Positions 43,600 through 52,778 of a stretch of 57,839 nt of DNA are shown here, in pieces. The notes beneath the pieces are model-generated. The model saw only the letters and a program-made list of their open reading frames with translations, was not told the origin of the DNA and searched no databases. The stretch is taken from assembly GCF_014696355.1 (NCBI RefSeq), contig NZ_JACJQA010000038.1:1-57839 (forward strand), in the 5' to 3' direction. The stretch's first letter is position 1, and each line of letters opens with the position of its first letter. Made by a program: the position numbers and the translations under genes. The stretch comes from Pseudanabaena sp. FACHB-1998 (GTDB taxonomy: Bacteria; Cyanobacteriota; Cyanobacteriia; Pseudanabaenales; Pseudanabaenaceae).

Positions 43600-45714
43600 T
43601 TAACCTAATTTCTTATTGCGCTTAGCTTGCATTTCTTGCTTCCTTTTACGAACTTGGGCGCGGCGTTCGGCAGGAGTGGGAAGGTCGGCGGGAGGCTCAA
43701 TTACATTTACCTCATTGATAAAGACTAATCTTGCCTCAACGGGCTGATTGAGCGTATCAGTGATTTGGACAGCTTCAAAATCTGCATCGATCGCGGCAAA
43801 TTCTGTCTCATTTAGCCAAGCATGATATTGCTTACGCATTTTAGGTTGCTGCTTTAGCTCCTGTTGCAACTGTTCAAGAGAGCCTTCTGTCCATTGGTAA
43901 TAGAGATTTTTGCTGCGGATTTGGGTTTTTGATTCGGAAGTTTGTTGAGCGAGGGGATTATTTGCCCAAGGAATGCGATGATCCCATGTAGCCAAGCCTC
44001 CAGCCCGATCGCTTTCGAGCAATCTTCCCAAAATTTTTAAATCTGAAGATTCAGTTACTCGTTCAGGAAAGCGGCTAAAGCTTTTGGAGAGGTCAGTTTT
44101 CGAGGCTTTGAGGAGATTCATGATATTGCTTTGAGCATAGCCGATCGCTGTTTGATGATCGCGCAAAGTTTCTAGTAACTCATGGAGTTCCCGTTGCAAA
44201 GTTTCCGCACTGCCATAATGTGCCAATAGGCGATCAGTCAAAGGTTGTAGAATATAACGGATTTGCGTTTCACGAATGTAATCTTCGGCGCGATGTTGGA
44301 CAAGAGCGTAGCTCATCAGGAATTCAGGATCACGCTCGATCGCGGCTTGATAGGCGGATTCAATTAGGCGATCGGTCATATATTCCATCATCACAGGCTG
44401 TTGCGTGAAGCTATTTGCCTTTTTCTCAATCAGCGATCGCCAGCGTAGGGAAAATACAGATTCGAGAATTTGGGATTTAGAAACCATTGGCACAATATCT
44501 TGGCGCAAGTTATCAGTGGTGATTGGTTCACGCTCGATCGCTAGCCAATGCATTACCTGTTGTTCTAAAGGAGAGAGACGCGCATATTGCTGATCGACGA
44601 GATTGCGGATATCGCCAAATACATTGGCTTCTTGATCAAGGAAGTCCTGCACATTCCCATCAAACATACTATTAATGGAACGTGACACCACTGTCAGCGC
44701 GAGGGGATTACCACAGTAGAAGTCGATTAATTTGCGAGTTTCAGGGGCGATCGCCAATTTGGGTTGAAACATTTGCAAGGCTTCTTCCTTGAGTCCTGTC
44801 AGTTGCAAAGAGCGCACCATGCGATCGCTAATGTCAGGAGGCAGCACATCCGCAGGCTTTTCACGGCTGGTCAAAATCAAGCAGCTTTGATGACGCACTT
44901 CTCCCACTTGACGGAACAGTTCCCCATAGCCTTCGTAGCCTTCGCTATATTGCCCTGTGGTTTCGCCACTTCGGAGGATTGATTCCACATTGTCTAACAC
45001 AATCAAACAGCGTGATTGCTGAAGAACTTGGATAAACATCAATTGGAGGCTATTCAAATCTTGGGGCAGATTGGCGATCGCTTGATTAGTTAAAAAGCTG
45101 ACCAAATCCGCCAACAAAACTTCTATCTTGGGTGCATTGCGGAGCGATCGCCATGCAATCAGCGTAAATTCGCCTTGCACCTGCTCCGCTAATTTGGTGG
45201 CAAAAGCGGTCTTACCGATGCCGCCAATCCCAAAGACTCCCAACAAACGGCAGCGATCGCTAACCACCCAATCTTTAACCGTAGCTAACTCTTCTATACG
45301 ACCATAAAAAATTGAGGTGTCGATCGCATTGCCCCAATCGCAGCGCTTGCTCGGTGTAGGGGAGACAGGTTGAACACTATTGTGAGCATGGTTGTGAGGA
45401 TTGACGATGCTCAAGGATTTGTGAGGATGGGCGGACTGCTGAGACTCGACGCTATCTTGAAAACGCTTAGCATGAGTTCTGACGACCACTTGCAAATTGT
45501 GCTTGGTGACGCGCTCACCAAAACCCTTAGTCAACATTTGCCACAGGCGATAGCCCACATCCCGAATGTAGGAAGAATCATAGCCACACATCTCGGCAAT
45601 CTCAGCATAGGTCTTGCCTTCCCATGTTTGGCGAAATAGTTGTTCTTGAATGTTGCTAAGGCGCTTTTGCTGGAGAGCCGCATCAACAACTGCAAGTGCG
45701 TCTTCAATAGTCAT
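43600..45714 (-). CDS. NB-ARC NTPase without WD40 repeats (STAND protein)
   Basis: A 704-residue protein related to 35974-39531. The N-terminal domain (1-82) includes Y-A-E-I-A-E-M-C-G-Y-D-S-S-Y-I-R-D-V-G, an HTH-like helix pair. The P-loop is G-I-G-G-I-G-K-T (162-169), with Walker B C-L-I-V-L-D-N-V-E and G-N-P-L-A-L-T-V. A helical region follows to about residue 540. The last 160 residues are unlike any domain I recognise. They end in a strongly basic tail (R-K-R-K-Q-E-M-Q-A-K-R-N-K-K) that could bind nucleic acid. The absence of a repeat sensor makes this the shorter member of the pair. Confidence 0.9.
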   Translation of the reverse strand: MTIEDALAVVDAALQQKRLSNIQEQLFRQTWEGKTYAEIAEMCGYDSSYIRDVGYRLWQMLTKGFGERVTKHNLQVVVRTHAKRFQDSVESQQSAHPHKSLSIVNPHNHAHNSVQPVSPTPSKRCDWGNAIDTSIFYGRIEELATVKDWVVSDRCRLLGVFGIGGIGKTAFATKLAEQVQGEFTLIAWRSLRNAPKIEVLLADLVSFLTNQAIANLPQDLNSLQLMFIQVLQQSRCLIVLDNVESILRSGETTGQYSEGYEGYGELFRQVGEVRHQSCLILTSREKPADVLPPDISDRMVRSLQLTGLKEEALQMFQPKLAIAPETRKLIDFYCGNPLALTVVSRSINSMFDGNVQDFLDQEANVFGDIRNLVDQQYARLSPLEQQVMHWLAIEREPITTDNLRQDIVPMVSKSQILESVFSLRWRSLIEKKANSFTQQPVMMEYMTDRLIESAYQAAIERDPEFLMSYALVQHRAEDYIRETQIRYILQPLTDRLLAHYGSAETLQRELHELLETLRDHQTAIGYAQSNIMNLLKASKTDLSKSFSRFPERVTESSDLKILGRLLESDRAGGLATWDHRIPWANNPLAQQTSESKTQIRSKNLYYQWTEGSLEQLQQELKQQPKMRKQYHAWLNETEFAAIDADFEAVQITDTLNQPVEARLVFINEVNVIEPPADLPTPAERRAQVRKRKQEMQAKRNKKLG

Positions 45715-46562
45715 AGTCGTAATTCCTCTTAATTAATGTCTCGTTATTGGCTTAGTTGTATCTAAGGATGATGTGTGTTTTAACGACTTAACAAATGACA
45801 GTTATGCATACTTTTAAAAAAAGATTTGTTGACAACTAATCATATTTAATTAAAGGCTAATCACAACACTTCCAGATAATTTAGTCAACATATTCTTGTT
45901 TTTTCAAGTTAGATAGATAACATATATTTTGGTATTTGCAATAGATTTATCTAACTTTTGAGTAGATCCTGATTTAGTCCGACATTGGCTTAATACCTAT
46001 GACAATTTTTTCTTGTTTTTTCTGATAAACCTTGCTTAGCAAAAGTTATAGGGTCAATGCTTGTCAACTAGAGTCAGTCAATAGAAACATAAAACAGTTG
46101 TTTTTGCAAACAAAATAAATCAAAATCTTGTTTTTAAATGCTTGATTGATAAAACCCATAGTCGATCCATTAGTTATAAGTTAATAGCATTTTATAGATT
46201 GCTAATTGTTAAAAAATCAAAAACTTAAATCCATACAAACAAGACCTATATATGCATCTAATTCCTACAATCAAGTCTTTTCTTTTATCCATACATTTAC
46301 TGACAAAAAATACTATTTTTTCAGGTGTGCAAATCATATTTTGGATTGTATGCTGGTTGCCAACCAAGGTTACTAAGTCGATTTACTCATTCGAGTTGTC
46401 TATCTCCGTTACCTTTGGGCTACCGCTAAGCTCACTTAACCTCACATGAAGGAATATTTACTTCTTGTATCACTGGTAAGTGTATAAGGCAATAGGGAAA
46501 TAACGTTTTCCGACAAAAAACGACTTTTCCTCATATATCCTCACAATTAGAGGTCTTGAAAC
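45715..46562. other. Long AT-rich intergenic region
   Basis: About 850 bases with no convincing gene. The 65-codon frame at 46252-46449 has no ribosome site and an implausible composition. An inverted repeat AAGTTAGATA / TATCTAACTT (45906-45915 and 45948-45957) lies about 190 bases upstream of the NB-ARC start and could be an operator. Confidence 0.55.
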
Positions 46563-46994
46563 ATGAGCGCAATTCATCATCTGCCCCAACGTCCTTCCCC
46601 TTTAGAGTCCAGTACATCCTCACGATCGCCTCATTTAGCTGTACGACCTAGCATTGCCGATCGCTTGTCCCAGCTACTGCATGAGATTGAGGCTTTTTTA
46701 CTAGCCTGTACCTATGAGGAAATGTGCAATTTCTGGAAAGCGATCGCTAACCTCCGTCAAAGCCTAAAAAATTCTTCCTGTCCATCGGAAGTACCGCAAT
46801 TTTTAACTGACCGCCGCAAACATCGTGATTTTTGCCGCATTTTAGAAGTCCTTGCGGATCTGCCCTACCCCAAACTGCATTTGTCAAGTCAGTTGTCGAG
46901 TCAGTTTAGCGATCGCCATAGGTTTCAAAAAGCTCATTCCTATAGTGCGTTTGGCTATCATTCCTCGGCATCCTTCAAGGCTTCATTAAATTAA
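46563..46994 (+). CDS. Hypothetical protein, related to the next gene
   Basis: A 143-residue soluble protein with a Ser/Pro-rich N-terminus. The central stretch L-L-H-E-I-E-A-F-L-L-A-C-T-Y-E-E-M-C-N-F-W-K-A-I-A is paralleled in the next gene by L-L-N-E-I-E-x-L-I-x-D-C-S-Q-E-E-S-x-x-F-W-x-A. The two genes are 13 bases apart and likely co-transcribed. No known domain is recognised. AGAGG lies 9 bases before the ATG. Confidence 0.65.
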   Translation: MSAIHHLPQRPSPLESSTSSRSPHLAVRPSIADRLSQLLHEIEAFLLACTYEEMCNFWKAIANLRQSLKNSSCPSEVPQFLTDRRKHRDFCRILEVLADLPYPKLHLSSQLSSQFSDRHRFQKAHSYSAFGYHSSASFKASLN

Positions 46995-47007
46995 GGGGGG
47001 AGAGAAT

Positions 47008-47400
47008 ATGCAAAGTGACGCTTTTCCGACTCCTCCCATTTACTCGCATAATTTCCAGCCTCGTTTAGCGATCGCTGATCCTGAGTCTTGGCTAACACCA
47101 AGGGATTCTTCAGAAAATAGCGAAATCGACCAGAATTATCTACTTAACGAGATTGAGCTATTAATCGCTGACTGCTCGCAAGAAGAGTCTAAATCCTTCT
47201 GGTTAGCTGCCGACCGCATCAAAATTAAGCACCAAGTGATTGAGTCCATGCAAAAAATTGAGAGCTTGTTTCTTGAGTTAGCCAAAGAATCGACCCAAGA
47301 TCCCGATCTAATTTCGGTAGTATCCGAAAGCCTTCTCTATTCGAGTAATTCCACTCAAAAAATTAATATTCCTGAATTTGTCAAACATCAGATTTATTAA
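47008..47400 (+). CDS. Hypothetical protein, paralogue of the preceding gene
   Basis: A 130-residue protein with the same E-I-E...C-x-x-E-E-x-x-x-F-W-x-A helix pair as the gene upstream. GGGGGGAGAG lies about 6 bases before the ATG and supports the start. The C-terminal half is helical and acidic. Function unknown; the pair may form a heterodimer. Confidence 0.7.
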   Translation: MQSDAFPTPPIYSHNFQPRLAIADPESWLTPRDSSENSEIDQNYLLNEIELLIADCSQEESKSFWLAADRIKIKHQVIESMQKIESLFLELAKESTQDPDLISVVSESLLYSSNSTQKINIPEFVKHQIY

Positions 47401-47555
47401 ATTTTTGATACATCATCCTGTTATTCCTTAAGCTAAATGTCTTAAAAATTTGGTTTAAAGCCCACAAATCGCCTGTTTTCTATATAAATAGAATTAACCA
47501 GAATTAAAAAATCCTACTCAACCATTTCAAATCTAAAAATCAAATCTAAAAAATT

Positions 47556-47726
47556 ATGAAACTTTTACTATCGATTATTTCTGCGTCTGCTTTATTGATG
47601 CCCTTTGCTAGTAGTGCCTCTGCTTATTCCCAAGATCCTCTTAGTTGCAATGATCCAAGAACTCAATATCCGTCAAATCCCCCTTGCCACAAGCAAACAA
47701 ATTTACTTAACATCTACAAAGACTAA
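47556..47726 (+). CDS. Small secreted peptide (56 residues)
   Basis: ATG at 47556 opens a signal peptide M-K-L-L-L-S-I-I-S-A-S-A-L-L-M-P-F-A-S-S-A-S-A. The mature part of about 33 residues (Y-S-Q-D-P-L-S-C-N-D-P...) has two cysteines that could form one disulfide, and ends at TAA. The upstream region is A-rich without a clear ribosome site. The classical signal-peptide shape argues that it is real. No family recognised. Confidence 0.5.
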   Translation: MKLLLSIISASALLMPFASSASAYSQDPLSCNDPRTQYPSNPPCHKQTNLLNIYKD

Positions 47727-47814
47727 GTTGGCGGTTGTGATTCCCATAGGCTCACATCCCTAGCTAGGCATAAGCCCACCTCATTTAGACATAGCAAGAC
47801 ATAGCACAACCGTT

Positions 47815-48462
47815 ATGAGAAGAAAGCAGTTTCTTCAGATAGGCTCGGGTGCGATCGCTCTCATCGCCTTTGATCGCATTTGCCAAGATGCTGCCCATGC
47901 TCAAAATTTTGTAACCGATCCGCAGGTTGTTCGTCAAAATCAGCCATGTTCGCCCATACTCACGGGCAAGATTGATCGGATTATGGGGGATGGGATGACC
48001 TCCGAAGTCCAACTCTTAAGATTATTGCGACTCAATAACGCCCCTCTTAATATCTATGGTGACCTACCAACCATTTATCGTGAGGAAGCGACTACCGAGG
48101 GAGTCAACTACGACATTGCCTTTTGTCAGATGTGTTTAGAAACGGGGTTTTTACAATTTGATGGGGATGTAAAACCAGAGCAGAATAATTTCGGTGGGAT
48201 TGGGGCGATCGGTAACGGGGTGAGGGGTGACAGCTTTAGCGATCGCCGCATTGGGGTAAGAGCGCAAATCCAGCATCTCAAAGCCTATGCGACTCGACAG
48301 CCCCTTGTGCTGCCCCTAGTCGATCCGCGCTTTAGTCTAGTTAAGCGCGGCACAGCACCATTATTAAGTCAATTGAGTGGTAATTGGGCTGAGGACATCA
48401 ACTATGACAAGAAGATCATGGCTATTTTGCGTCGCCTATACGAGCTATCAGGTTTTTTCTGA
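47815..48462 (+). CDS. Exported glucosaminidase-like (GH73-type) cell wall hydrolase
   Basis: A 215-residue protein. The N-terminus M-R-R-K-Q-F-L-Q-I-G-S-G-A-I-A-L is twin-arginine-like, with cleavage probable near A-H-A-Q. The body has the lysozyme-like glucosaminidase pattern Y-D-I-A-F-C-Q-M-C-L-E-T-G-F-L-Q-F, with presumed catalytic Glu, then N-N-F-G-G-I-G-A-I-G and R-I-G-V-R-A-Q-I-Q-H-L-K-A-Y. Such enzymes cut N-acetylglucosamine bonds of peptidoglycan. It is followed by a strong terminator. Confidence 0.75.
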   Translation: MRRKQFLQIGSGAIALIAFDRICQDAAHAQNFVTDPQVVRQNQPCSPILTGKIDRIMGDGMTSEVQLLRLLRLNNAPLNIYGDLPTIYREEATTEGVNYDIAFCQMCLETGFLQFDGDVKPEQNNFGGIGAIGNGVRGDSFSDRRIGVRAQIQHLKAYATRQPLVLPLVDPRFSLVKRGTAPLLSQLSGNWAEDINYDKKIMAILRRLYELSGFF

Positions 48463-48471
48463 AGTTCCAAT

Positions 48472-48504
48472 AAAGAAAGGGTTTGCGTTGCAAACCCTTT
48501 CTTT
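48472..48504 (+). terminator. Perfect hairpin after the glucosaminidase-like gene
   Basis: AAAGAAAGGGTTTGC-GTT-exact complement, starting 10 bases after the stop. Confidence 0.8.
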
Positions 48505-48868
48505 GTAATGTAAAAGCGAGGTACAGCTATCTCAAAATTTGTAGCGAAGGATAAAAGTACCTCACGACCTGCCTCATTTTCATGGGGGAGCATGAATAAG
48601 AGACATTACCGAAGGTATGCAAAGGTTAAGTCATTCTATTGATTGAAGATTAAATAGATACACTGATCTGAAGCTATTCCATTGGACGAAAAGCAATATG
48701 CAGATTCCCTTGCATAAAATAATTTGGTTTCTATAGACTAAATATTTCCCATAATCTAAGATAAAACCGCCAAAAAACGGTTATTACTTGTTTTGGAGTA
48801 AATTTTTTACCTATTCCCTTCCCTGAAAGGATAGCATATTTGGTAGAGATTTGTGGTCTTCAATAATT
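48505..48868. other. Intergenic, promoter region of msrP
   Basis: No convincing ORF. A small AACCG/CGGTT hairpin near 48764-48782 and AT-rich sequence before msrP are the only structure seen. Confidence 0.45.
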
Positions 48869-49837
48869 ATGACGCTGATTAAAATTCTCCCTGATTGGTT
48901 TTTACCTGAAAACCAATCAACGTCAGAATCAGTTTATTTAAATCGCCGCCGATTTCTTAAAAAGTCTGGACTAGGCAGCCTGAGTCTATTAGGACTACTA
49001 GCAGGATGTCAAACCATTGAAGAGAAAAAAGCGATCGTCAGCCAAAGATTACAAGACGCTCAACTTCAATCATTTAACGCATCGCGAAACTTAGCTTTTA
49101 CCCTTGATCGCCCCCTCACTAATGAATATGATGCGGCGGTATATACAAATTTTTATGAATTTAGCAGTGATAAGGATGTGTGGGAAAAGGTCGGCAAATT
49201 TCAGCCCCATCCTTGGACTGTAGAAGTAACTGGTTTAGTCGCCAAGCCCCAGAAATTTGCGATCGAGGATTTAATTGCCAAAATGCCTATCGAAGAAAGG
49301 CTCTATCGTCACCGTTGCGTGGAGGCTTGGGCGATGGCAGTCCCTTGGACAGGCTTTCCGCTTAAACGATTAATCGAATTAGTAGAGCCTCAAGCTAAGG
49401 CGACCCATGTGAAATTTACAACTTTTTTGAGGGAAAAGGAGGCAAGACGGCAAATCCTCCAAAGTGAGCCTTGGCCCTATACCGAAGGATTAACGATTAA
49501 AGAAGCTATGAATGAATTGGCTTTTATGGTGGTGGGCATCTATGGACATGAGTTACCCAAACAGCATGGCGCACCGATTCGTCTCGTTTTACCTTGGAAA
49601 TATGGCTACAAGAGTATTAAGTCGATTGTGCAAATAGAATTTACCGATCGCCAACCTACGACTTTTTGGAATACGCGCATTCCTCAAGAATATGATTTTC
49701 TGGCTAATGTCAATCCTAATATTCCCCATCCTCGATGGTCACAGGCAAGTGAGCGCATGTTAGGTACAGGCGATCGCTTTGCTACCCAGATGTATAACGG
49801 CTATGCGCCCTATGTCGCCAATCTATACAATACTTAA
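48869..49837 (+). CDS. msrP: Protein-methionine-sulfoxide reductase catalytic subunit MsrP (YedY)
   Basis: MsrP is a periplasmic molybdopterin enzyme that repairs oxidised methionines. The TAT signal N-R-R-R-F-L-K-K-S-G (about 27-36) is followed by a hydrophobic stretch ending L-A-G-C. The molybdenum ligand is Cys150 in Y-R-H-R-C-V-E-A-W, with W-x-G-F-P-L and H-G-A-P-I-R-L-V-L-P-W-K-Y-G-Y-K-S further on, as in the sulfite-oxidase-fold family. At 322 residues it is normal. The heme partner MsrQ is not adjacent. The ATG at 48869 was preferred over a TTG six codons upstream. The stop codon is in a hairpin. Confidence 0.93.
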   Translation: MTLIKILPDWFLPENQSTSESVYLNRRRFLKKSGLGSLSLLGLLAGCQTIEEKKAIVSQRLQDAQLQSFNASRNLAFTLDRPLTNEYDAAVYTNFYEFSSDKDVWEKVGKFQPHPWTVEVTGLVAKPQKFAIEDLIAKMPIEERLYRHRCVEAWAMAVPWTGFPLKRLIELVEPQAKATHVKFTTFLREKEARRQILQSEPWPYTEGLTIKEAMNELAFMVVGIYGHELPKQHGAPIRLVLPWKYGYKSIKSIVQIEFTDRQPTTFWNTRIPQEYDFLANVNPNIPHPRWSQASERMLGTGDRFATQMYNGYAPYVANLYNT

Positions 49838-49899
49838 ACCCAGAAAAATTTTTGAAAGTATCGCGAAGCAATACTTTCAAAAATTTTTCTGGGTTTAAG
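49833..49899 (+). terminator. Long hairpin containing the msrP stop codon
   Basis: CTTAAACCCAGAAAAATTTT... (32-base arms, one mismatch) pairs around GC-GAA-GC; TAA at 49835-49837 is in the left arm. Confidence 0.8.
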
Positions 49900-49950
49900 C
49901 GCTATACCTATACTAGAGTGAACGTAAGCAAACATTTTTGAGGTCGCGCC

Positions 49951-50607
49951 ATGATTTTACAAATGCAACCCTCTCAAAAAATTATTTATCCAGACGATGA
50001 CGGGCTACCGATGAGCAACAATACGGAGCAATTTGATTGGATTGTCACCATTAAAGAGAACTTAGAACTTCTCTTTTCAAAAGATTCTAATGTCTTTGTG
50101 GCAGGGGATTTGCTGTGGTATCCCGTTGAAGGCAACAATACGATCCGTACTGCTCCCGATGCGATGGTGGTATTTGGCAGACCCAAGGGCAGACGTGGTT
50201 CCTATATGCAATGGGTTGAAAATGACATTGCCCCCCAAGTTGTCTTTGAGATTCTCTCTCCCGGAAATAGAACTAGTGAAATGGCAAAGAAACTAAAGTT
50301 TTATGAGCGTTATGGCGTTGAGGAATATTATCTCTACGATCCTAGCTGTATCGAACTGACAGGATGGCAACGGATTGGCGAAGACCTAGAAGTAATTGAT
50401 GTAATAGATGGTTGGGTTAGCCCTCGCTTAGGAATTCGTTTCGATCTTAGCGGCGAACAGTTAGAGCTATATTTTCCTGACGGTAAAAAATTTACCAGTC
50501 TCAAGGATGTCTCAGAGCAGTTACTTAAGGAAAAACAACGCGCCGATCGCTTAGCAGAACGCTTACGTGCCTTGGGAATTGAAGATGGAATTGAAGATGA
50601 AATTTAA
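49951..50607 (+). CDS. Uma2 family protein (DUF820)
   Basis: A 218-residue Uma2 protein with A-P-D-A-M-V-V-F, V-V-F-E-I-L-S-P-G-N-R and K-L-K-F-Y-E-R-Y-G-V-E-E-Y-Y-L-Y-D, which are the nuclease-like core residues. The C-terminus is a charged coiled coil (E-Q-L-L-K-E-K-Q-R-A-D-R-L-A-E-R-L) common in this subfamily. It overlaps or abuts the FAD oxidoreductase gene. Confidence 0.88.
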   Translation: MILQMQPSQKIIYPDDDGLPMSNNTEQFDWIVTIKENLELLFSKDSNVFVAGDLLWYPVEGNNTIRTAPDAMVVFGRPKGRRGSYMQWVENDIAPQVVFEILSPGNRTSEMAKKLKFYERYGVEEYYLYDPSCIELTGWQRIGEDLEVIDVIDGWVSPRLGIRFDLSGEQLELYFPDGKKFTSLKDVSEQLLKEKQRADRLAERLRALGIEDGIEDEI

Positions 50608-52678
50608 ACTTGCTATGAAACCTTACAAATATCTGTCCCCTGCGATCGCGTTAGGAATAGTCGCCATTGCTAATGGAGTAACTGATCAGGCGATCGCCCA
50701 AACTTCTACCCCAAAAGATCTATCTAAAAATCCTGATCGAGTTGAAGGTTGCGAGATCTTAATCGTCGGTGGCGGAGTCGCAGGTACAGCCTCCGCCTAT
50801 GAAGGATTATTAGCTGGGCGCACCGTGTGCATGACTGAAATTACCGATTGGGTGGGTGGACAACTTACTTCTCAAGGAACTTCAGCGTTAGATGAAGCTA
50901 AAAAACAACGCAATCTCTGGTTCTTTCCCCAAGGCTATACGGGATTTCGTAAACGGATTGAACAGAAATATGGAAAGTTGAATGCGGGAGATTGTTGGGT
51001 AAGTGTTTCTTGTTTTATGCCAAATACTGCTCAGCAAATCCTGACAGAGATGTTGCAGGAAGCGGAACGTAAGGGTAATGGTAAGTTGAAATGGTTTCCG
51101 AATACGATTATCAAAAAGCTTGATTTGAGTAGCGATGGCAAATTAATTAATCGCGCGATCGCTATTCAGCATCGTCCCGCACCCAATACAGCACCCCTAA
51201 ATACTGAGCCACTTTCGACAATTATTGATGAGGCATATCGTTACGAAAATTCGCCTCGTTTACAAAAGGAAATCATTCAATTTGTTCCCTTAAGTGTTCC
51301 CTTAGATGGGCAGGCACAAAAACGCCCTACGGATTGGTTTGTGATTGATGCGACAGAGACAGGCGAAATTATTGCCTTGGCTGATGTGCCTTATCGACTA
51401 GGACTCGATCCGCGATCGCATCTTAATCCTTCTTCGCCAGTAACCGAGAATGATGCTTACTGCACCCAAGGTTTTACTTATACCTTTGCGATGGAACAAA
51501 CCGCCGAGCCTCAACCACAGCAAAAGCCCAGTTTTTACGATCGCTACTTACCCTATTACGGCTCCGACCCTAAGCCAAATCTCGCCAATTTTGACAATAT
51601 CTTTACCTATCGCCGCATTTGGAGTGCTGAGGCTCCGAATCCTAAGAAAAATGCTTTTGGGGTTTCGAGCATGAAGACTGGGGATATTTCGATGCAAAAT
51701 TGGGTTTGGGGGAATGATTATCGGGGAGGTACGGATAAAGATAATTTGATTTATTCAAGGGAGCAATTACAGCGATCGGGGCAGTTGGAGGCGAACGGCT
51801 GGATGGGCGGATTGCGCCAAGAAACCCTGAAAAATGGTGAAGAAATTGCCCTCGGTTTTTATTACTGGTTGGTTGCTGGCACAACGGATTCTCAACAGAA
51901 AACTAATTGGAAAAAACCTTTTCCCAATCATCGTTTACTTCAGGGAATAGATTCGCCCATGGGAACTATGCATGGATTATCGAAATATCCCTATATTCGA
52001 GAATCCCGTAGAATTATCGGTCGTCCTTCCTATGGCTATCCCGAAGGCTTTAGTATGTCCGAGATTGATGTTTCGCAAGTAGATTTTAGTACGGAGTTCT
52101 ATCGACAGAACCTCTCACCACAAAGCTATCGTCATCTCTGGAATGCTCTGGCTGGGCTAGAAGCAACTAGCGCCATTAGAAACAACACCGAACCTCAAAA
52201 AATTCCTCGTCGCACTCGTTCGACCATTTATCCCGATGCGATCGGGATTGCTCAATACTATCTCGATTTTCACCCTTGCTTAAGTGAGTATCCTGTCGAA
52301 AAAGCGGGTAATACAGAACGAGCAGGAGTTCGCAATGGACATGGAGCCGCCTTTCCTGGACAGATTCCCTTGCGATCGCTGATTCCCCAAAAAATCGATA
52401 ATTTGATCGTATCGGGTAAAAATATCGCCTATAGCTACATCGTAGCCGCAGGTTATCGCGTCCATTCCTACGAATGGTCAGTAGGAGCCGCCGCAGGTAC
52501 GACAGCTTCTTTTGCCCTCTCCGAAGGAATTCTGCCCTATCAATTGGTGGAGAGTTTGCCGCGAGTAAATCCATTGCTGACAAAATTGCAGCAAACTCTG
52601 GTGCAGAATAACAATGCGATCGCCTTTCCCGATACTTCTATTTTTAATCTCAATTGGGGTGACTGGAAAATTTGGTAA
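50597..52678 (+). CDS. Exported FAD-dependent oxidoreductase
   Basis: After a signal-like segment (about 1-35, ending Q-A-I-A-Q) comes a Rossmann motif I-L-I-V-G-G-G-V-A-G-T-A-S-A with E-I-T-D-W-V-G-G-Q. This is the FAD_oxidored family of flavoproteins found in many bacteria, some lacking known substrates. The C-terminal region has the second FAD contact N-L-I-V-S-G-K-N-I-A-Y-S and A-A-G-Y-R-V-H. The start is uncertain: ATGs at 50597 and 50615 are both near the Uma2 stop at 50607. The first overlaps Uma2 by 11 bases. The substrate is unknown. Confidence 0.8.
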   Translation: MKFKLAMKPYKYLSPAIALGIVAIANGVTDQAIAQTSTPKDLSKNPDRVEGCEILIVGGGVAGTASAYEGLLAGRTVCMTEITDWVGGQLTSQGTSALDEAKKQRNLWFFPQGYTGFRKRIEQKYGKLNAGDCWVSVSCFMPNTAQQILTEMLQEAERKGNGKLKWFPNTIIKKLDLSSDGKLINRAIAIQHRPAPNTAPLNTEPLSTIIDEAYRYENSPRLQKEIIQFVPLSVPLDGQAQKRPTDWFVIDATETGEIIALADVPYRLGLDPRSHLNPSSPVTENDAYCTQGFTYTFAMEQTAEPQPQQKPSFYDRYLPYYGSDPKPNLANFDNIFTYRRIWSAEAPNPKKNAFGVSSMKTGDISMQNWVWGNDYRGGTDKDNLIYSREQLQRSGQLEANGWMGGLRQETLKNGEEIALGFYYWLVAGTTDSQQKTNWKKPFPNHRLLQGIDSPMGTMHGLSKYPYIRESRRIIGRPSYGYPEGFSMSEIDVSQVDFSTEFYRQNLSPQSYRHLWNALAGLEATSAIRNNTEPQKIPRRTRSTIYPDAIGIAQYYLDFHPCLSEYPVEKAGNTERAGVRNGHGAAFPGQIPLRSLIPQKIDNLIVSGKNIAYSYIVAAGYRVHSYEWSVGAAAGTTASFALSEGILPYQLVESLPRVNPLLTKLQQTLVQNNNAIAFPDTSIFNLNWGDWKIW

Positions 52679-52778
52679 TCTATAATTTTTTACAGGCTGT
52701 GAAGAGACCATCTGCACGGACATTATAATGATAATTGAGGGAGCGACTACCGTTCCCTATTCGTTTATAGAGTGACAT

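Noticed and set aside
46252-46449. 65-codon frame in the long intergenic region
   Set aside because: No ribosome binding site, no recognisable pattern, and a composition as expected of AT-rich non-coding DNA.
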